Below, piece by piece: positions 16,658 to 25,053 of a DNA stretch of 32,214 bases (positions are counted from its first letter, which is position 1; each line of letters opens with the position of its first letter). Source of the stretch: Rikenellaceae bacterium. GTDB lineage: Bacteria; Bacteroidota; Bacteroidia; Bacteroidales; UBA932. The stretch covers positions 1-32,214 of the forward strand of contig CAAFZB010000039.1 in assembly GCA_900767405.1 (NCBI GenBank). Direction: 5' to 3'. The notes below the pieces were generated by a model that was not told the DNA's origin, ran no database searches, and saw only the letters and a program-made list of their open reading frames with translations. The translations under genes were made by a program, and so were the position numbers.

Positions 16658-17797
16658 AAAAATTACAACAGATTCTTTTTGATTCCCACTATTCTTGTGG
16701 GTATTTCCTGCAGTTCCGGGAATTTGACACCGGAAACCATTAACCCTGCAACCGAAGTGCAGTTCACCAAACAGTCGGTGGCAAAGATGTTCTCGGACAT
16801 TCCTCTGGACATCGCGCAGCTTGAGGAAGTCTACAATGCGGTAAGCCAGTCCTGCGGAAGCGGTTATGACGAGGAATACACCCTCACCAACCTTATGTAT
16901 GCCCCCGGTGCGGGGGTGGGACAGACCAAGGCTCCCCAGCTCGGGGGCACCCCATTGAGAGATATGATTGCCAGTTACCTGATGGACCGGTACGGTACAA
17001 AAGCCGGGGGAGGGGACGTGGAAAAGTACCTTAACGCTCTGGGAGACTCTGATTTCCAGATTTACTGGCCCAATTCCGACGAGTGGGACGGCCGGACGTT
17101 CCCCATTGTGACGTTCGATCCCGGTCTTGGCGCGGAGTCCAACTACGGATATGAGATATCGTATACCCCGTCCGGCGTGAAAGTGGTGGATTCTGTGTTC
17201 GTAGATGAGAAGACGGCTATGAAACGTCCTGTCTGGGTGATAAACAGCAATGTGGACAGGAATTACAAGCCTGTAGAATACCTGCTTAGGGAGTCAGGAC
17301 CAGCGGCAACTCGCGCCAGCTCGCAGAAACAGCTTGTGATCAAGGACTTTACAATGCTCAGGAACTATGATTCGTGGTTCGCTGGAGCGAGTGAATTCGT
17401 GATAAAGGCGGGATTTCTCTCCAACCGGAGCGTATCGTACACACAGGCCGAGCTTATGGATTATTATCCCGAGATGACCGATATGATGCTCTCTGTAAAG
17501 AGAAAGGATTTGGGAAGGACGCTGCCTATGGATGCGCTGCTTGTAAGCGGACTGGACGAAAATATGGAGAATATGGTGTTTATGATAACAGAAGACGACG
17601 GAGGTCCCCGCACAAGCTGGAAATGTGCCGCAACCGTGAAGATAAAGTCAAAAAGCTACGGAATAGACATAGAACTGCCCTATAACGAGAATGACGACAT
17701 AGTGTGGAGGGGAAACCTTGCAATGTCTTTCTTTGATGGCTCAAGGCCGGTACAGGGCCGATTCTCGGACGTCAAAATCACTTTTGCGCTGGAGTGA
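16655..17797 (+). CDS. predicted lipoprotein of unknown function
   Basis: The product, 380 residues, begins MKNYNRFFLIPTILVGISC. The N-terminal basic residues, hydrophobic core and Cys19 form a signal peptidase II type signal. Residues after Cys19 (SSGNLTP) contain no clear acidic surface-export signal. The rest has acidic and aromatic segments such as DFQIYWPNSDEWDG and VTFDPGLG, and a beta-rich C-terminal end (VKITFALE), consistent with a folded extracytoplasmic protein. I do not recognise a family. ATG 16655 is preferred to ATG 16622 because only the former gives a proper signal. It ends 20 bp inside the convergent U32 gene. Confidence 0.75.
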   Translation: MKNYNRFFLIPTILVGISCSSGNLTPETINPATEVQFTKQSVAKMFSDIPLDIAQLEEVYNAVSQSCGSGYDEEYTLTNLMYAPGAGVGQTKAPQLGGTPLRDMIASYLMDRYGTKAGGGDVEKYLNALGDSDFQIYWPNSDEWDGRTFPIVTFDPGLGAESNYGYEISYTPSGVKVVDSVFVDEKTAMKRPVWVINSNVDRNYKPVEYLLRESGPAATRASSQKQLVIKDFTMLRNYDSWFAGASEFVIKAGFLSNRSVSYTQAELMDYYPEMTDMMLSVKRKDLGRTLPMDALLVSGLDENMENMVFMITEDDGGPRTSWKCAATVKIKSKSYGIDIELPYNENDDIVWRGNLAMSFFDGSRPVQGRFSDVKITFALE

Positions 17798-19517
17798 CGC
17801 TCATTTCGCAATTCCTGCAGTCGAAATGCAGACGGAGCCTGCGGCCGTTGTTGAGAAGGAAAAGATTTCCGCTTGGAGCCGCCCCGAAATGCCTTTCGCA
17901 CAGCCCAAGTTCATATTTGATGCAGTACTTTGTTTTTAGAAGGACATTCCCTCTGTCTGTTTGGGGATTTATCTCCTTTCGGTTGCTGTCTTTGTAAGTT
18001 TTCTTCCAGACAGGCAGCGGGATTTTGTCCATTTCCAGAGCCAGACTGCGTCTCAGCGCATTGACAGAAGAAGATGAAAGCAAGGGAAGAGGACCTTCCG
18101 ACTGTATCCTGCGTACGTGGAAGCAGTAGATGTCGGTTTTCTTTTCCAATCCGGTGCGCAGCATCTCCATCATCCTTTCCTGATTGTCTGCGACGGTGGC
18201 GCCTGTTTCGGAGCACACCGCCGCTTTGCGCCCGTCCTCGCTTTCTCCCTCGAGCCGGATACTTTGTCCGGATATATGCACGTCGGCCACAATGTCCACA
18301 AGACGCTCGCACATATTGTTCTCAAGGCTCTTTTCAAAGGAGTTGTTGATATTGCGGAACAGGGTTGCCCCGGGTCTAAGGTCTGCAAGCGGTTTGCAAA
18401 GGATGGTATTTCCCTTCGCTATGTCGGCTCTGAAGCCCGTTATGCCGTCGTAAGTGGTAAAAGCGAATCCATCTCCATTGTTCAGTTTCAAGCCCCTTGA
18501 AAAGGCCCGGATTTCGATTTCGCTATAATTGTTGCCCGCAATCCTGATGCTTTTGACCGTTCCTACGGCTTCTCCCACCGATTTCGGGGTGTCCATAGAA
18601 GACCATTTCCCCTTTTTCCCGTCCAGGAAGAGGGTGGTGTAGCCTCTGTTGAAAGTCTTGGAACTGTCGGGGGTGAAGCCTCCTTTCAAATGGCCGAAAG
18701 ACGCCCTGCAGAACTTCTCCGGGTACTTTTTGCAAAGTGCGTCAAGGGCATCGGAGTATTCTCTGGTCACGTTCTTTACGTAAGAGACGTTCTTAAGGCG
18801 CCCTTCTATCTTGAAAGACATCACCCCGGCCAGGGCGAGATCTTCCAGTCTGTCCTTGAGATTGTAGTCCTTGAGGGAGAGAAGGGCTTTGCCGGACACT
18901 ATCTTACGGCCTTTATCGTCGACGAGGTCGTAGAGGCTCCGGCAGGCCTGTACGCACTCACCTCGGTCAGCGCTGCGGCCATTGAGGTATTCCGAAAGCC
19001 TGCATTCTCCGCTGTAGCCTACGCAAAGAGCCCCGTGCACGAAGAATTCTATCTCGCAACCGACGGCATCGGATATACGGCGTACGGTGTCCAGAGGAAG
19101 TTCTCTTTCCAGAACAAGCCGCCGGCATCCCAGGCTTTCAAGATACCTGGCCCTTTCCACGCTGCGTATGGCGCATTGCGTGGAGGCGTGCAGGGGAGCG
19201 TCGATGTCGTCCCACAAGGTGATTCTCTCGTCCCTGATAATGAAGGCATCTACACCCGCCTTTCTGGCTTCCAGCATTGTGGAGTGCACTTCTTCCAGCT
19301 CGTCATCCCTAAGCGTGACGTTGACCGTCATAAAGACTCTGACTCCGAAGCGGTGCGCGTATTCGCACAGTCTGCCTACCTCATCGACAGGATTGCCGGC
19401 ATCTTTCCTGGCTCCGAAGGCCGGGCCGGCGATATAAACGGCATCGGCACCGCAGCGAACTGCCGCGATGCCGATATCCGCATTGCGCGCGGGAGCAAGG
19501 AGCTCGAGCGCCGTCAT
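17778..19517 (-). CDS. U32-family protein (RlhA/YhbU-like, RNA hydroxylation type)
   Basis: A 579-residue protein with the U32 signature: E157-F-F-V-H-G-A-L-C165 followed by GYSGEC172RLS and then C188 and C192. Historically called peptidases, characterised members (RlhA, TrhP) hydroxylate RNA bases with prephenate-dependent chemistry and carry clustered Cys. A C-terminal region adds a further Cys set (KTKYCIKYELGLC and FDCRNCEM near the end). The long architecture resembles RlhA-type more than TrhP-type enzymes, but the target base is an inference. It begins 3 bp after the stop of the exported TPR gene, so the two are probably cotranscribed. Confidence 0.88.
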   Translation of the reverse strand: MTALELLAPARNADIGIAAVRCGADAVYIAGPAFGARKDAGNPVDEVGRLCEYAHRFGVRVFMTVNVTLRDDELEEVHSTMLEARKAGVDAFIIRDERITLWDDIDAPLHASTQCAIRSVERARYLESLGCRRLVLERELPLDTVRRISDAVGCEIEFFVHGALCVGYSGECRLSEYLNGRSADRGECVQACRSLYDLVDDKGRKIVSGKALLSLKDYNLKDRLEDLALAGVMSFKIEGRLKNVSYVKNVTREYSDALDALCKKYPEKFCRASFGHLKGGFTPDSSKTFNRGYTTLFLDGKKGKWSSMDTPKSVGEAVGTVKSIRIAGNNYSEIEIRAFSRGLKLNNGDGFAFTTYDGITGFRADIAKGNTILCKPLADLRPGATLFRNINNSFEKSLENNMCERLVDIVADVHISGQSIRLEGESEDGRKAAVCSETGATVADNQERMMEMLRTGLEKKTDIYCFHVRRIQSEGPLPLLSSSSVNALRRSLALEMDKIPLPVWKKTYKDSNRKEINPQTDRGNVLLKTKYCIKYELGLCERHFGAAPSGNLFLLNNGRRLRLHFDCRNCEMSVTPAQK

Positions 19518-19520
19518 AGC

Positions 19521-20393
19521 TTACTTTATTGCGTTGAGGAGCTGTTTTGCATTGGCGCCGTACTTGGGATCGTTAACGGCCTTCTGGAGCCAGCTCTTAG
19601 CCTGTGCGTTGTTCTTTGCCTTGAAGTAACTTGCGCCTATGGTGTAAGCGAGAACTCCAAGATTTGCATTCTGGGGGTCAAGTTCGGAAAGAATCCCGAA
19701 ATACTTGCCTGCATCTCCAAGTTTGCCGCTTGTGGCCGCTTTCTGGATGGCGCCCTGAACAATCGAGCCTGCAGTTTTCTTGATGGAAGCGTTGTCTCCC
19801 GATTCGGTAACTGCTGTCTGAACGGCTGCTATGGCATCTCCCAGTTTTCCTTCCTTGTAGGCTGCCTGGGCCTTCTTGAGGAATACGGTGGGGATTCTCT
19901 TGATTGCGTTTGCATTGCCTGCCTCCTTGAGGGACTGGAAAGCTGCGAGAGCCTCGTCGAGCTTGCCTTCCTGATAGAGTGCGTCTGCTGCGGCAAAGAG
20001 AGCGTTGCTCTTCTGTTGCTCTACTGCAGGTACAAGGTCCTTAGCCTCTGAGAGAAGGTCAATTGCGCCATACTTGTCACTGAGTTCAATTACCTGCTGG
20101 AGAGCAGCCATACCTCCGTCGTAGTCCTGTGCGTTGATCTTCTCTTTTGCTATTGACATAACAATCTGGGGGATTGCAGTCTTGCACTGGTTGATGAGTT
20201 CTACACCCTCTGCACCACAAGCCTCTGCAGCTGCGAGAGCCTTCTGGAATCCTTCGAATGCCTGAGTGAAATTCTTGTTTGAATAAGCTTCCTGCGCATC
20301 CTTGGCGAGCTGAGTCGCTGTAGCCATATCCTGTGCGAATGAAACTGTGGCTGCAATGAGCAGCGCCGAAATGGTTAATGCAATTTTCTTCAT
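19521..20393 (-). CDS. exported TPR-repeat protein
   Basis: The product is 290 residues from ATG 20393. MKKIALTISALLIAATVSFA is a signal peptide with likely cleavage before or after Gln21. The mature part is Ala- and Lys-rich and repeats 34-residue-like helical pairs, for example AYSNKNFTQAFEGFQKALAAA, DALYQEGKLDEALAAFQSL, AAYKEGKLGDAIAAVQTAV and ASYFKAKNNAQAKSWLQKAV. These are TPR motifs for protein-protein contact in the periplasm. An in-frame ATG farther up (20438) is rejected because the -7 box at 20427-20434 would lie inside the gene. The partner is unknown. Confidence 0.85.
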   Translation of the reverse strand: MKKIALTISALLIAATVSFAQDMATATQLAKDAQEAYSNKNFTQAFEGFQKALAAAEACGAEGVELINQCKTAIPQIVMSIAKEKINAQDYDGGMAALQQVIELSDKYGAIDLLSEAKDLVPAVEQQKSNALFAAADALYQEGKLDEALAAFQSLKEAGNANAIKRIPTVFLKKAQAAYKEGKLGDAIAAVQTAVTESGDNASIKKTAGSIVQGAIQKAATSGKLGDAGKYFGILSELDPQNANLGVLAYTIGASYFKAKNNAQAKSWLQKAVNDPKYGANAKQLLNAIK

Positions 20394-20426
20394 AGTTACG
20401 ATGTTAAATTCGTATTCAACAGAATG

Positions 20427-20454
20427 CAAAAGTAGCAAAATTTATGTTACTTTG
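20427..20454. promoter_or_regulatory. facing -7 elements for the TPR and M16-like genes
   Basis: Minus strand: TACTTTTG (20434-20427), a perfect TAnnTTTG, about 34 bp before the TPR ATG at 20393. Plus strand: TTACTTTG (20447-20454), one mismatch, only 9 bp before the M16-like ATG at 20464, so that mRNA would have little or no leader. Neither has a good -33 box. Confidence 0.45.
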
Positions 20455-20463
20455 CACATAGAT

Positions 20464-23031
20464 ATGAGACATCTTTTCACATTGATTGCAATCCTGTGCC
20501 CTCTGACGCTGGCCGCACAGTCCTCCGATTTTTTCAAGAAATCTCCAAAAATCAGCAACGGAACGTTGCCGAACGGGGTTTCGTACTATATTGTCAAGAA
20601 TGATTCCGACAAATCGTTCGCCGATTTTGCCCTGGTGCAGAAAGGGAACGAATCCCGTGAGCTGGCACACCGCTCGCTTGGGAAACTTCCGCATTTCGGA
20701 GAAGTCAAGCCTTACGAATACCTGGCCAAGAAAGGAATAGGCTATACGGTGTCGGGGCTTGCCTCATATTCCCATTCCGGGTCGGTATATCGTTTCCAGA
20801 ACGTTCCTATGTACGACGAAGCCGCCTCAGATTCGCTTCTGCTTATGGTCTTCGACCTTATGGGAACTTACCCCAACGAGCAGGCAGTGGTCATAAGCGG
20901 AGACGTGGACACTCCGAAACTGCTCGAGAGAATGAAGCTCTTCTCAATGCTGGTGACTCCCCGCAGCGGGATAGACAATTCGGACGTGTTCAAATGGGAA
21001 CCGACAGACAGCATCGAGTTCCAGTGCGCCCATCTCAAGTCGGACAGGATAGCCTTTGTCGAGGCTACTTTCTGCACCTCGAGAATGGACCCTGCGGATA
21101 TGGCATCGACTCAGTCCTGGGTGGCCGGAATGTTCGCCGACGAACTGGGTCAAATCGTCAGGAAAAGGCTCGAAAACGAGTTCCGTAAGAGAGGTATCCC
21201 ACAGGGTGGTATAAGTTTTAGTTATAAAGGCAGCAAAAAACCCCTAAAACAAGAACGTTACCGAATACAAGTGTGTGTAGATAGGGGGAATTTAACCCAA
21301 GCAACAGAGATTATAGGGGCTGTCACCGCCTCTTTCGGTGTTTCGGGCATCTCGGCAGAGGAGTTTTCACTCTCGAAAAACGGCTTTTTGAGCAGGGCTG
21401 CGAAACCCCTTCTTCCAAGCCGTTCCGACAACCCTTCCTACGTTAACAAATGCATCTCCGACTACCTCTTTGGAGCAGGCCTTTTCGAAGATGAGTCTCA
21501 GCGGGAATTCTACTCTGTCAACCGTCTCGAAAAATCTATGGAAAGGAGGCTTCTGACAAATTTCGCTTCCGCCGTTTTTCAAAGGAACAGAAATCTTATT
21601 CTTCACTACAGTTCTCCGGAAAACCTGTTCAGCAGGGACTCGTTGGTAAACTGCTTCCACAAAGGCTGGGACAAGGTCGTGGAGGAAAAGGCCAGAATAG
21701 TGTTAAAAATCGACAGCTCAGCGATAAACATACAATCAGGTAAACTGAAACTTAAGACAACTGTCCCCGATCCTTCAATAGGTGGGGAGATATGGAATTT
21801 CGATAATGGCGTAAAAGTCCTGTTCAAGAAATCGCCTGCAAAGGGTACCTTCAGCTATGGATTCATGTTTCGTGGAGGAGCATCTGCCATCCCCGGTCTC
21901 AGGTCGGGTGAGTTGTCATATATAGGCGATATGCTGGGATTGTATGACGTGGCAGGAATGAGCGCGGCCGATTTCAGGAGCCTGATGGAATCGAAGGGGA
22001 TACGGCTGGAACCGGAAATAACCCCTACAGACCTCCGTTTCACGGGAACGGCTCCCGTTTCGTCCCTGACGATGCTCTTCAAGGGTATGCACGCCCTTGC
22101 ATATTCCCGGAATTACAATTCGGGCAACTTCGAATACTATTGCCGCTGCCAGAAGCTCAGGAGCGAGAAAGACAGGCGCAGCGGTTACGGCATACAAGCC
22201 CTGTTCGACAGCCTCGCGTCTCCGCAGTATGCGTTGTCTCCATACAGGCGTCTAGGAAGCCTGGACAATGAAACGCCTCTCAAGGCCCAGAGGTTTTATG
22301 ACGAAAGTTTCGGGTCCTGGTCCAACGGACTCATCATCCTGGTGGGGGATTTTGATGACTATGCCCTCAAGCAGTATCTGTCCAGCGTCCTAGGCTCATT
22401 CAAGACAAAAGCCGTCGCATCGCGCAGGAACATAGTGGAGCGTCATCTCGCAATGGGCCGTACCTCATTGGCGGGCAGTTCCGAGAATTCTGAGGTTGGG
22501 GATGGTACGGTCTCTGTGAATATATCCTTCACAAATGCGGTTCCCTTCAGCCTTCAGCGCTATGCGGCTTTGAAAATAGGCGCCCGGGCCCTTAGGAATG
22601 AACTTATCTCCGAACTGGCCCATCACGGAATGTACGTGAGTGTCAGGGAGTCTTATGAACTGCGTCCTTCGGAACTGATGAGTCTCTGCCTGCAGTGCAG
22701 GAAATGCACGGGAGCAGGTCTGCCGGACGGTGTAGGCCCGGCGGATGCCGACTATGCCGTTATCTCGGTACGGAAAGCTCTGGAGAAACTGGCAACGGAA
22801 CCGGTTCCGTCAAAAGCTCTCAAGGCCTACAAGGCATCGCTTTCGATGCAGATGAAGGTGCGCGAATCCAGAGGAGAGACTATGGTGGATGCCGCTCTCG
22901 CCCGCCATTCTATGGGAAAGAACATTGCCTCCGGCTACGATTCGGCCATAAATGCAGTCACCGCCCAGGAAATAATGTCACTTATGAAGACCCTCCAGGA
23001 GGGTACGACTGTAGAGTACACGGTGAAATAA
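20464..23031 (+). CDS. exported M16-like (pitrilysin-fold) protein, zinc motif missing
   Basis: The product is 855 residues from ATG 20464, with a signal peptide in MRHLFTLIAILCPLTLAAQS. It follows the paired M16 layout: the N-half opens with GTLPNGVSYYIVKN (33-46), and the C-half opens with WNFDNGVKVLFKKS and RGGASAIPG. The HxxEH zinc motif expected near residue 69 is absent: the segment reads LAHRSLGK (67-74), with no Glu or second His. The C-half also lacks it, as usual. I infer a non-catalytic homologue, perhaps a scaffold or partner of an active M16 enzyme elsewhere. At 855 residues it is shorter than many Bacteroidota M16 proteins. It is coupled to the DUF3109 gene by TAATG. Confidence 0.82.
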   Translation: MRHLFTLIAILCPLTLAAQSSDFFKKSPKISNGTLPNGVSYYIVKNDSDKSFADFALVQKGNESRELAHRSLGKLPHFGEVKPYEYLAKKGIGYTVSGLASYSHSGSVYRFQNVPMYDEAASDSLLLMVFDLMGTYPNEQAVVISGDVDTPKLLERMKLFSMLVTPRSGIDNSDVFKWEPTDSIEFQCAHLKSDRIAFVEATFCTSRMDPADMASTQSWVAGMFADELGQIVRKRLENEFRKRGIPQGGISFSYKGSKKPLKQERYRIQVCVDRGNLTQATEIIGAVTASFGVSGISAEEFSLSKNGFLSRAAKPLLPSRSDNPSYVNKCISDYLFGAGLFEDESQREFYSVNRLEKSMERRLLTNFASAVFQRNRNLILHYSSPENLFSRDSLVNCFHKGWDKVVEEKARIVLKIDSSAINIQSGKLKLKTTVPDPSIGGEIWNFDNGVKVLFKKSPAKGTFSYGFMFRGGASAIPGLRSGELSYIGDMLGLYDVAGMSAADFRSLMESKGIRLEPEITPTDLRFTGTAPVSSLTMLFKGMHALAYSRNYNSGNFEYYCRCQKLRSEKDRRSGYGIQALFDSLASPQYALSPYRRLGSLDNETPLKAQRFYDESFGSWSNGLIILVGDFDDYALKQYLSSVLGSFKTKAVASRRNIVERHLAMGRTSLAGSSENSEVGDGTVSVNISFTNAVPFSLQRYAALKIGARALRNELISELAHHGMYVSVRESYELRPSELMSLCLQCRKCTGAGLPDGVGPADADYAVISVRKALEKLATEPVPSKALKAYKASLSMQMKVRESRGETMVDAALARHSMGKNIASGYDSAINAVTAQEIMSLMKTLQEGTTVEYTVK

Positions 23032-23621
23032 TGTCTGAGCGCGATTTTGGAACAATAATACAGATAGGCGACATTCTGGTTTCCGAGGATGTCGTCCTGG
23101 AATTCTTTGCCTGCGATTATCCGGTTTGCAAGGGCGTGTGCTGTATAGAGGGGGACAGCGGAGCTCCTGTTCAGGAGTGCGAACTTCCTTCCATTGAAAG
23201 GGATTACAAGGGCTTCTGCGGTCTTATGAGTGATGCCGGAAGGCAGGCTGTCCGCAAAAAGGGATTCTTTGAGATAGATATCCAGGGAGACATAGTGACT
23301 CCTCTTGTCGAAGGCAGCAACGAGTGTGCGTACTGCCATTTCCCAGGCGACGGGAACTGCCTTTGTGCCATAGAGAAGGCCGGTTTAAGAAAACCTGTTT
23401 CCTGCAGTCTGTATCCTGTACGGGTCACCAAACTTACCGGCGGAGGTCTGGCTCTCAATCTGCACAGGTGGGAGATATGCGCCCCTGCCTATGAAAGAGG
23501 CAGAAAGGAGGGAACGAGGGTCTATCAATTCCTGAAGAAGCCTCTTAAAGAAGCATTCGGAGAGGAATTCTACGAAGCTCTATGCGCGGCTGCTATTCAC
23601 CTTCTTGAAAGCGGCTGTTGA
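23031..23621 (+). CDS. DUF3109 family Cys-rich protein
   Basis: The product has 196 residues. Conserved Cys blocks match DUF3109: ACDYPVCKGVCCIEGDSGAPV (about 27-47), CAYCHFPGDGNCLCAIEKAG (99-118) and KPVSCSLYPVRV. Such Cys sets suggest metal or Fe-S binding, related in look to YkgJ-type proteins; the function is not known to me. The ATG shares one base with the stop of the M16-like gene. The 3' end overlaps the convergent small membrane gene by 29 bp. Confidence 0.88.
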   Translation: MSERDFGTIIQIGDILVSEDVVLEFFACDYPVCKGVCCIEGDSGAPVQECELPSIERDYKGFCGLMSDAGRQAVRKKGFFEIDIQGDIVTPLVEGSNECAYCHFPGDGNCLCAIEKAGLRKPVSCSLYPVRVTKLTGGGLALNLHRWEICAPAYERGRKEGTRVYQFLKKPLKEAFGEEFYEALCAAAIHLLESGC

Positions 23622-24057
23622 TTCCGTTGACAATCCTTATGACATCTTTGCCGGGGCCCTCGATATTCCAGCCGTTGAGGGTTCTGGTCATTGTTATGCG
23701 GTCTTCTCCCAATCTTGAGATTCTGGCTGTCGTAGAACGCATTCTGAACGTGAGATCCTCTCCTGTCCGTTTTTCCAGACGGTATCCCCTGTTCTGCATT
23801 TCCTCTTCCAGGGCGGGGAAAATCTGCTCGAAGGAGCCGTTCATATAAATTCTCCTGGAAGTATATCCGAACTTGGGATAGATCGCTGCGAATACCGCTA
23901 CGATGAGTGCAATCTGCCACAGCGAATCAAGTCCGTTGACAAAGATTCTGGAAGGGTCGGATTCCACCACGTGCAGCAGTGCGAGGATGACAATGAACAG
24001 GGTCAGTACGACAATGAGTTGGAAAAAGTATTTGACAGAACGAATTAGATATCTCAT
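23593..24057 (-). CDS. small membrane protein of unknown function
   Basis: The product is 154 residues from ATG 24057 (MRYLIRSVKYFFQL). Two hydrophobic segments (about residues 11-31 and 45-62) form an N-terminal hairpin, followed by a soluble C-terminal domain of about 90 residues with mixed alpha/beta character (FEQIFPALEEEMQNRGYRLE, then strands such as DRITMTRTLNGWNIEGPGK). The start is placed here because a perfect minus-strand TAATTTTG (24071-24064) lies upstream, so the longer frame from 24192 would begin before the promoter. No family recognised. Confidence 0.7.
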   Translation of the reverse strand: MRYLIRSVKYFFQLIVVLTLFIVILALLHVVESDPSRIFVNGLDSLWQIALIVAVFAAIYPKFGYTSRRIYMNGSFEQIFPALEEEMQNRGYRLEKRTGEDLTFRMRSTTARISRLGEDRITMTRTLNGWNIEGPGKDVIRIVNGINSRFQEGE

Positions 24058-24063
24058 ATCTGC

Positions 24064-24092
24064 CAAAATTACTATAAAAATTGCTATTTTTG
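24064..24092. promoter_or_regulatory. divergent -7 elements, small membrane gene and coiled-coil gene
   Basis: Minus strand TAATTTTG (24071-24064) and plus strand TATTTTTG (24085-24092) are both perfect TAnnTTTG boxes. The first lies 6 bp before the ATG at 24057, implying a leaderless or nearly leaderless mRNA; the second lies 25 bp before the ATG at 24118. Confidence 0.5.
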
Positions 24093-24117
24093 TAAGGTTT
24101 CGATAAAATATGCAGAT

Positions 24118-25053
24118 ATGGAAAGAGAAGATCCCCTCGAGAGAATAGCCCGCGAAGAACGGGAGAAAAAGGAAAAGAGGCACGGCTCGCAAGGTCTCAG
24201 GAAAATAGTCATAGCACTTGCTATTGTGGCCGGAGTGCTGGCCGCAGGCCTGGGAATCCAGACCTGGAGGACTTTCAAATACGGAGGGCTGGTTTCAGAG
24301 CTTAACGTGGAGAAGGATTCACTTATGCACCAGTTCCAGAACCTTCAGCAGGATTATGCCCAGCTGACTTCGGACTATGACAGCATCAATTTCGCGCTTG
24401 ACTCATCCAGGGAAGAAATCAACCTCCTGGTGGAAAGACTCAAGACTACAGATGCGACCAACCGTACGATGATGCGGAAATATCAGGCCGAGCTCGGTAC
24501 CTTGAGAAGCATTATGCGAAATTATATTGTGCAGATAGATTCGTTGAACACGCTTAACCACCAGCTTACCGCCGAGGCTGCCGCAGCCCGCAAGGAAGCT
24601 GCCAAGAGCCGTCGGGAGAACGAGTCCCTGAACAAGGAGGTGGCCGCATTGTCGGGACAGGTCAAGGCCGGTTCCGTACTCAAGGCGCGCGGCCTGCGTC
24701 TGGAAGCATATTCAAAGGCAGACAAACCTGTGGACAAGGCCGGAAGGGCAGTCCGTATGCTGGTTTCCCTCAGCCTTGTAGAAAATGCAATTGCCGAGCA
24801 CGGTCCGGTAAGGGTTTACGTAAGGGTGGCCGATCCTTCGGGAAATCTGCTTTCCGACGGTCGCGGAACCACTTTCACAATCGACGGCCAGACGTTGGAA
24901 GCAACTGCATCCAGGGAGGTTGACTACGAAGGCGACGAGGTTGATATGAGCATCTACATCAACAGCAGCGTCAAATTTGCGGCCGGCACCTATACTATGG
25001 AGGCCTTCACCGACAGCGGACGTCTGGGCAGCGCATCTCTTGTTTTGAGATAA
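24118..25053 (+). CDS. coiled-coil membrane protein of unknown function
   Basis: The product has 311 residues. A charged N-terminus (MEREDPLERIAREEREKKEK) precedes one membrane helix (about 28-50). A long coiled coil follows (about 58-188), with heptad patterns in LQQDYAQLTSDYDSINFALD and SLNTLNHQLTAEAAAARKEA. A beta-rich domain (about 190-311) begins LKARGLRLEAYSKAD and ends in an alternating-strand tail. Acidic and basic residues before the helix suggest that the N-terminus is cytoplasmic and the rest periplasmic. The stop shares one base with the hemW ATG (TAATG). No function can be assigned. Confidence 0.8.
   Translation: MEREDPLERIAREEREKKEKRHGSQGLRKIVIALAIVAGVLAAGLGIQTWRTFKYGGLVSELNVEKDSLMHQFQNLQQDYAQLTSDYDSINFALDSSREEINLLVERLKTTDATNRTMMRKYQAELGTLRSIMRNYIVQIDSLNTLNHQLTAEAAAARKEAAKSRRENESLNKEVAALSGQVKAGSVLKARGLRLEAYSKADKPVDKAGRAVRMLVSLSLVENAIAEHGPVRVYVRVADPSGNLLSDGRGTTFTIDGQTLEATASREVDYEGDEVDMSIYINSSVKFAAGTYTMEAFTDSGRLGSASLVLR

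Noticed and set aside
18690..20051. 453-codon plus-strand frame
   Set aside because: It spans the antisense of two genes (U32 and TPR), including their junction.
20394..20438. Upstream start for the TPR protein
   Set aside because: It would put a perfect -7 box inside the gene and push the signal peptide to residue 16.
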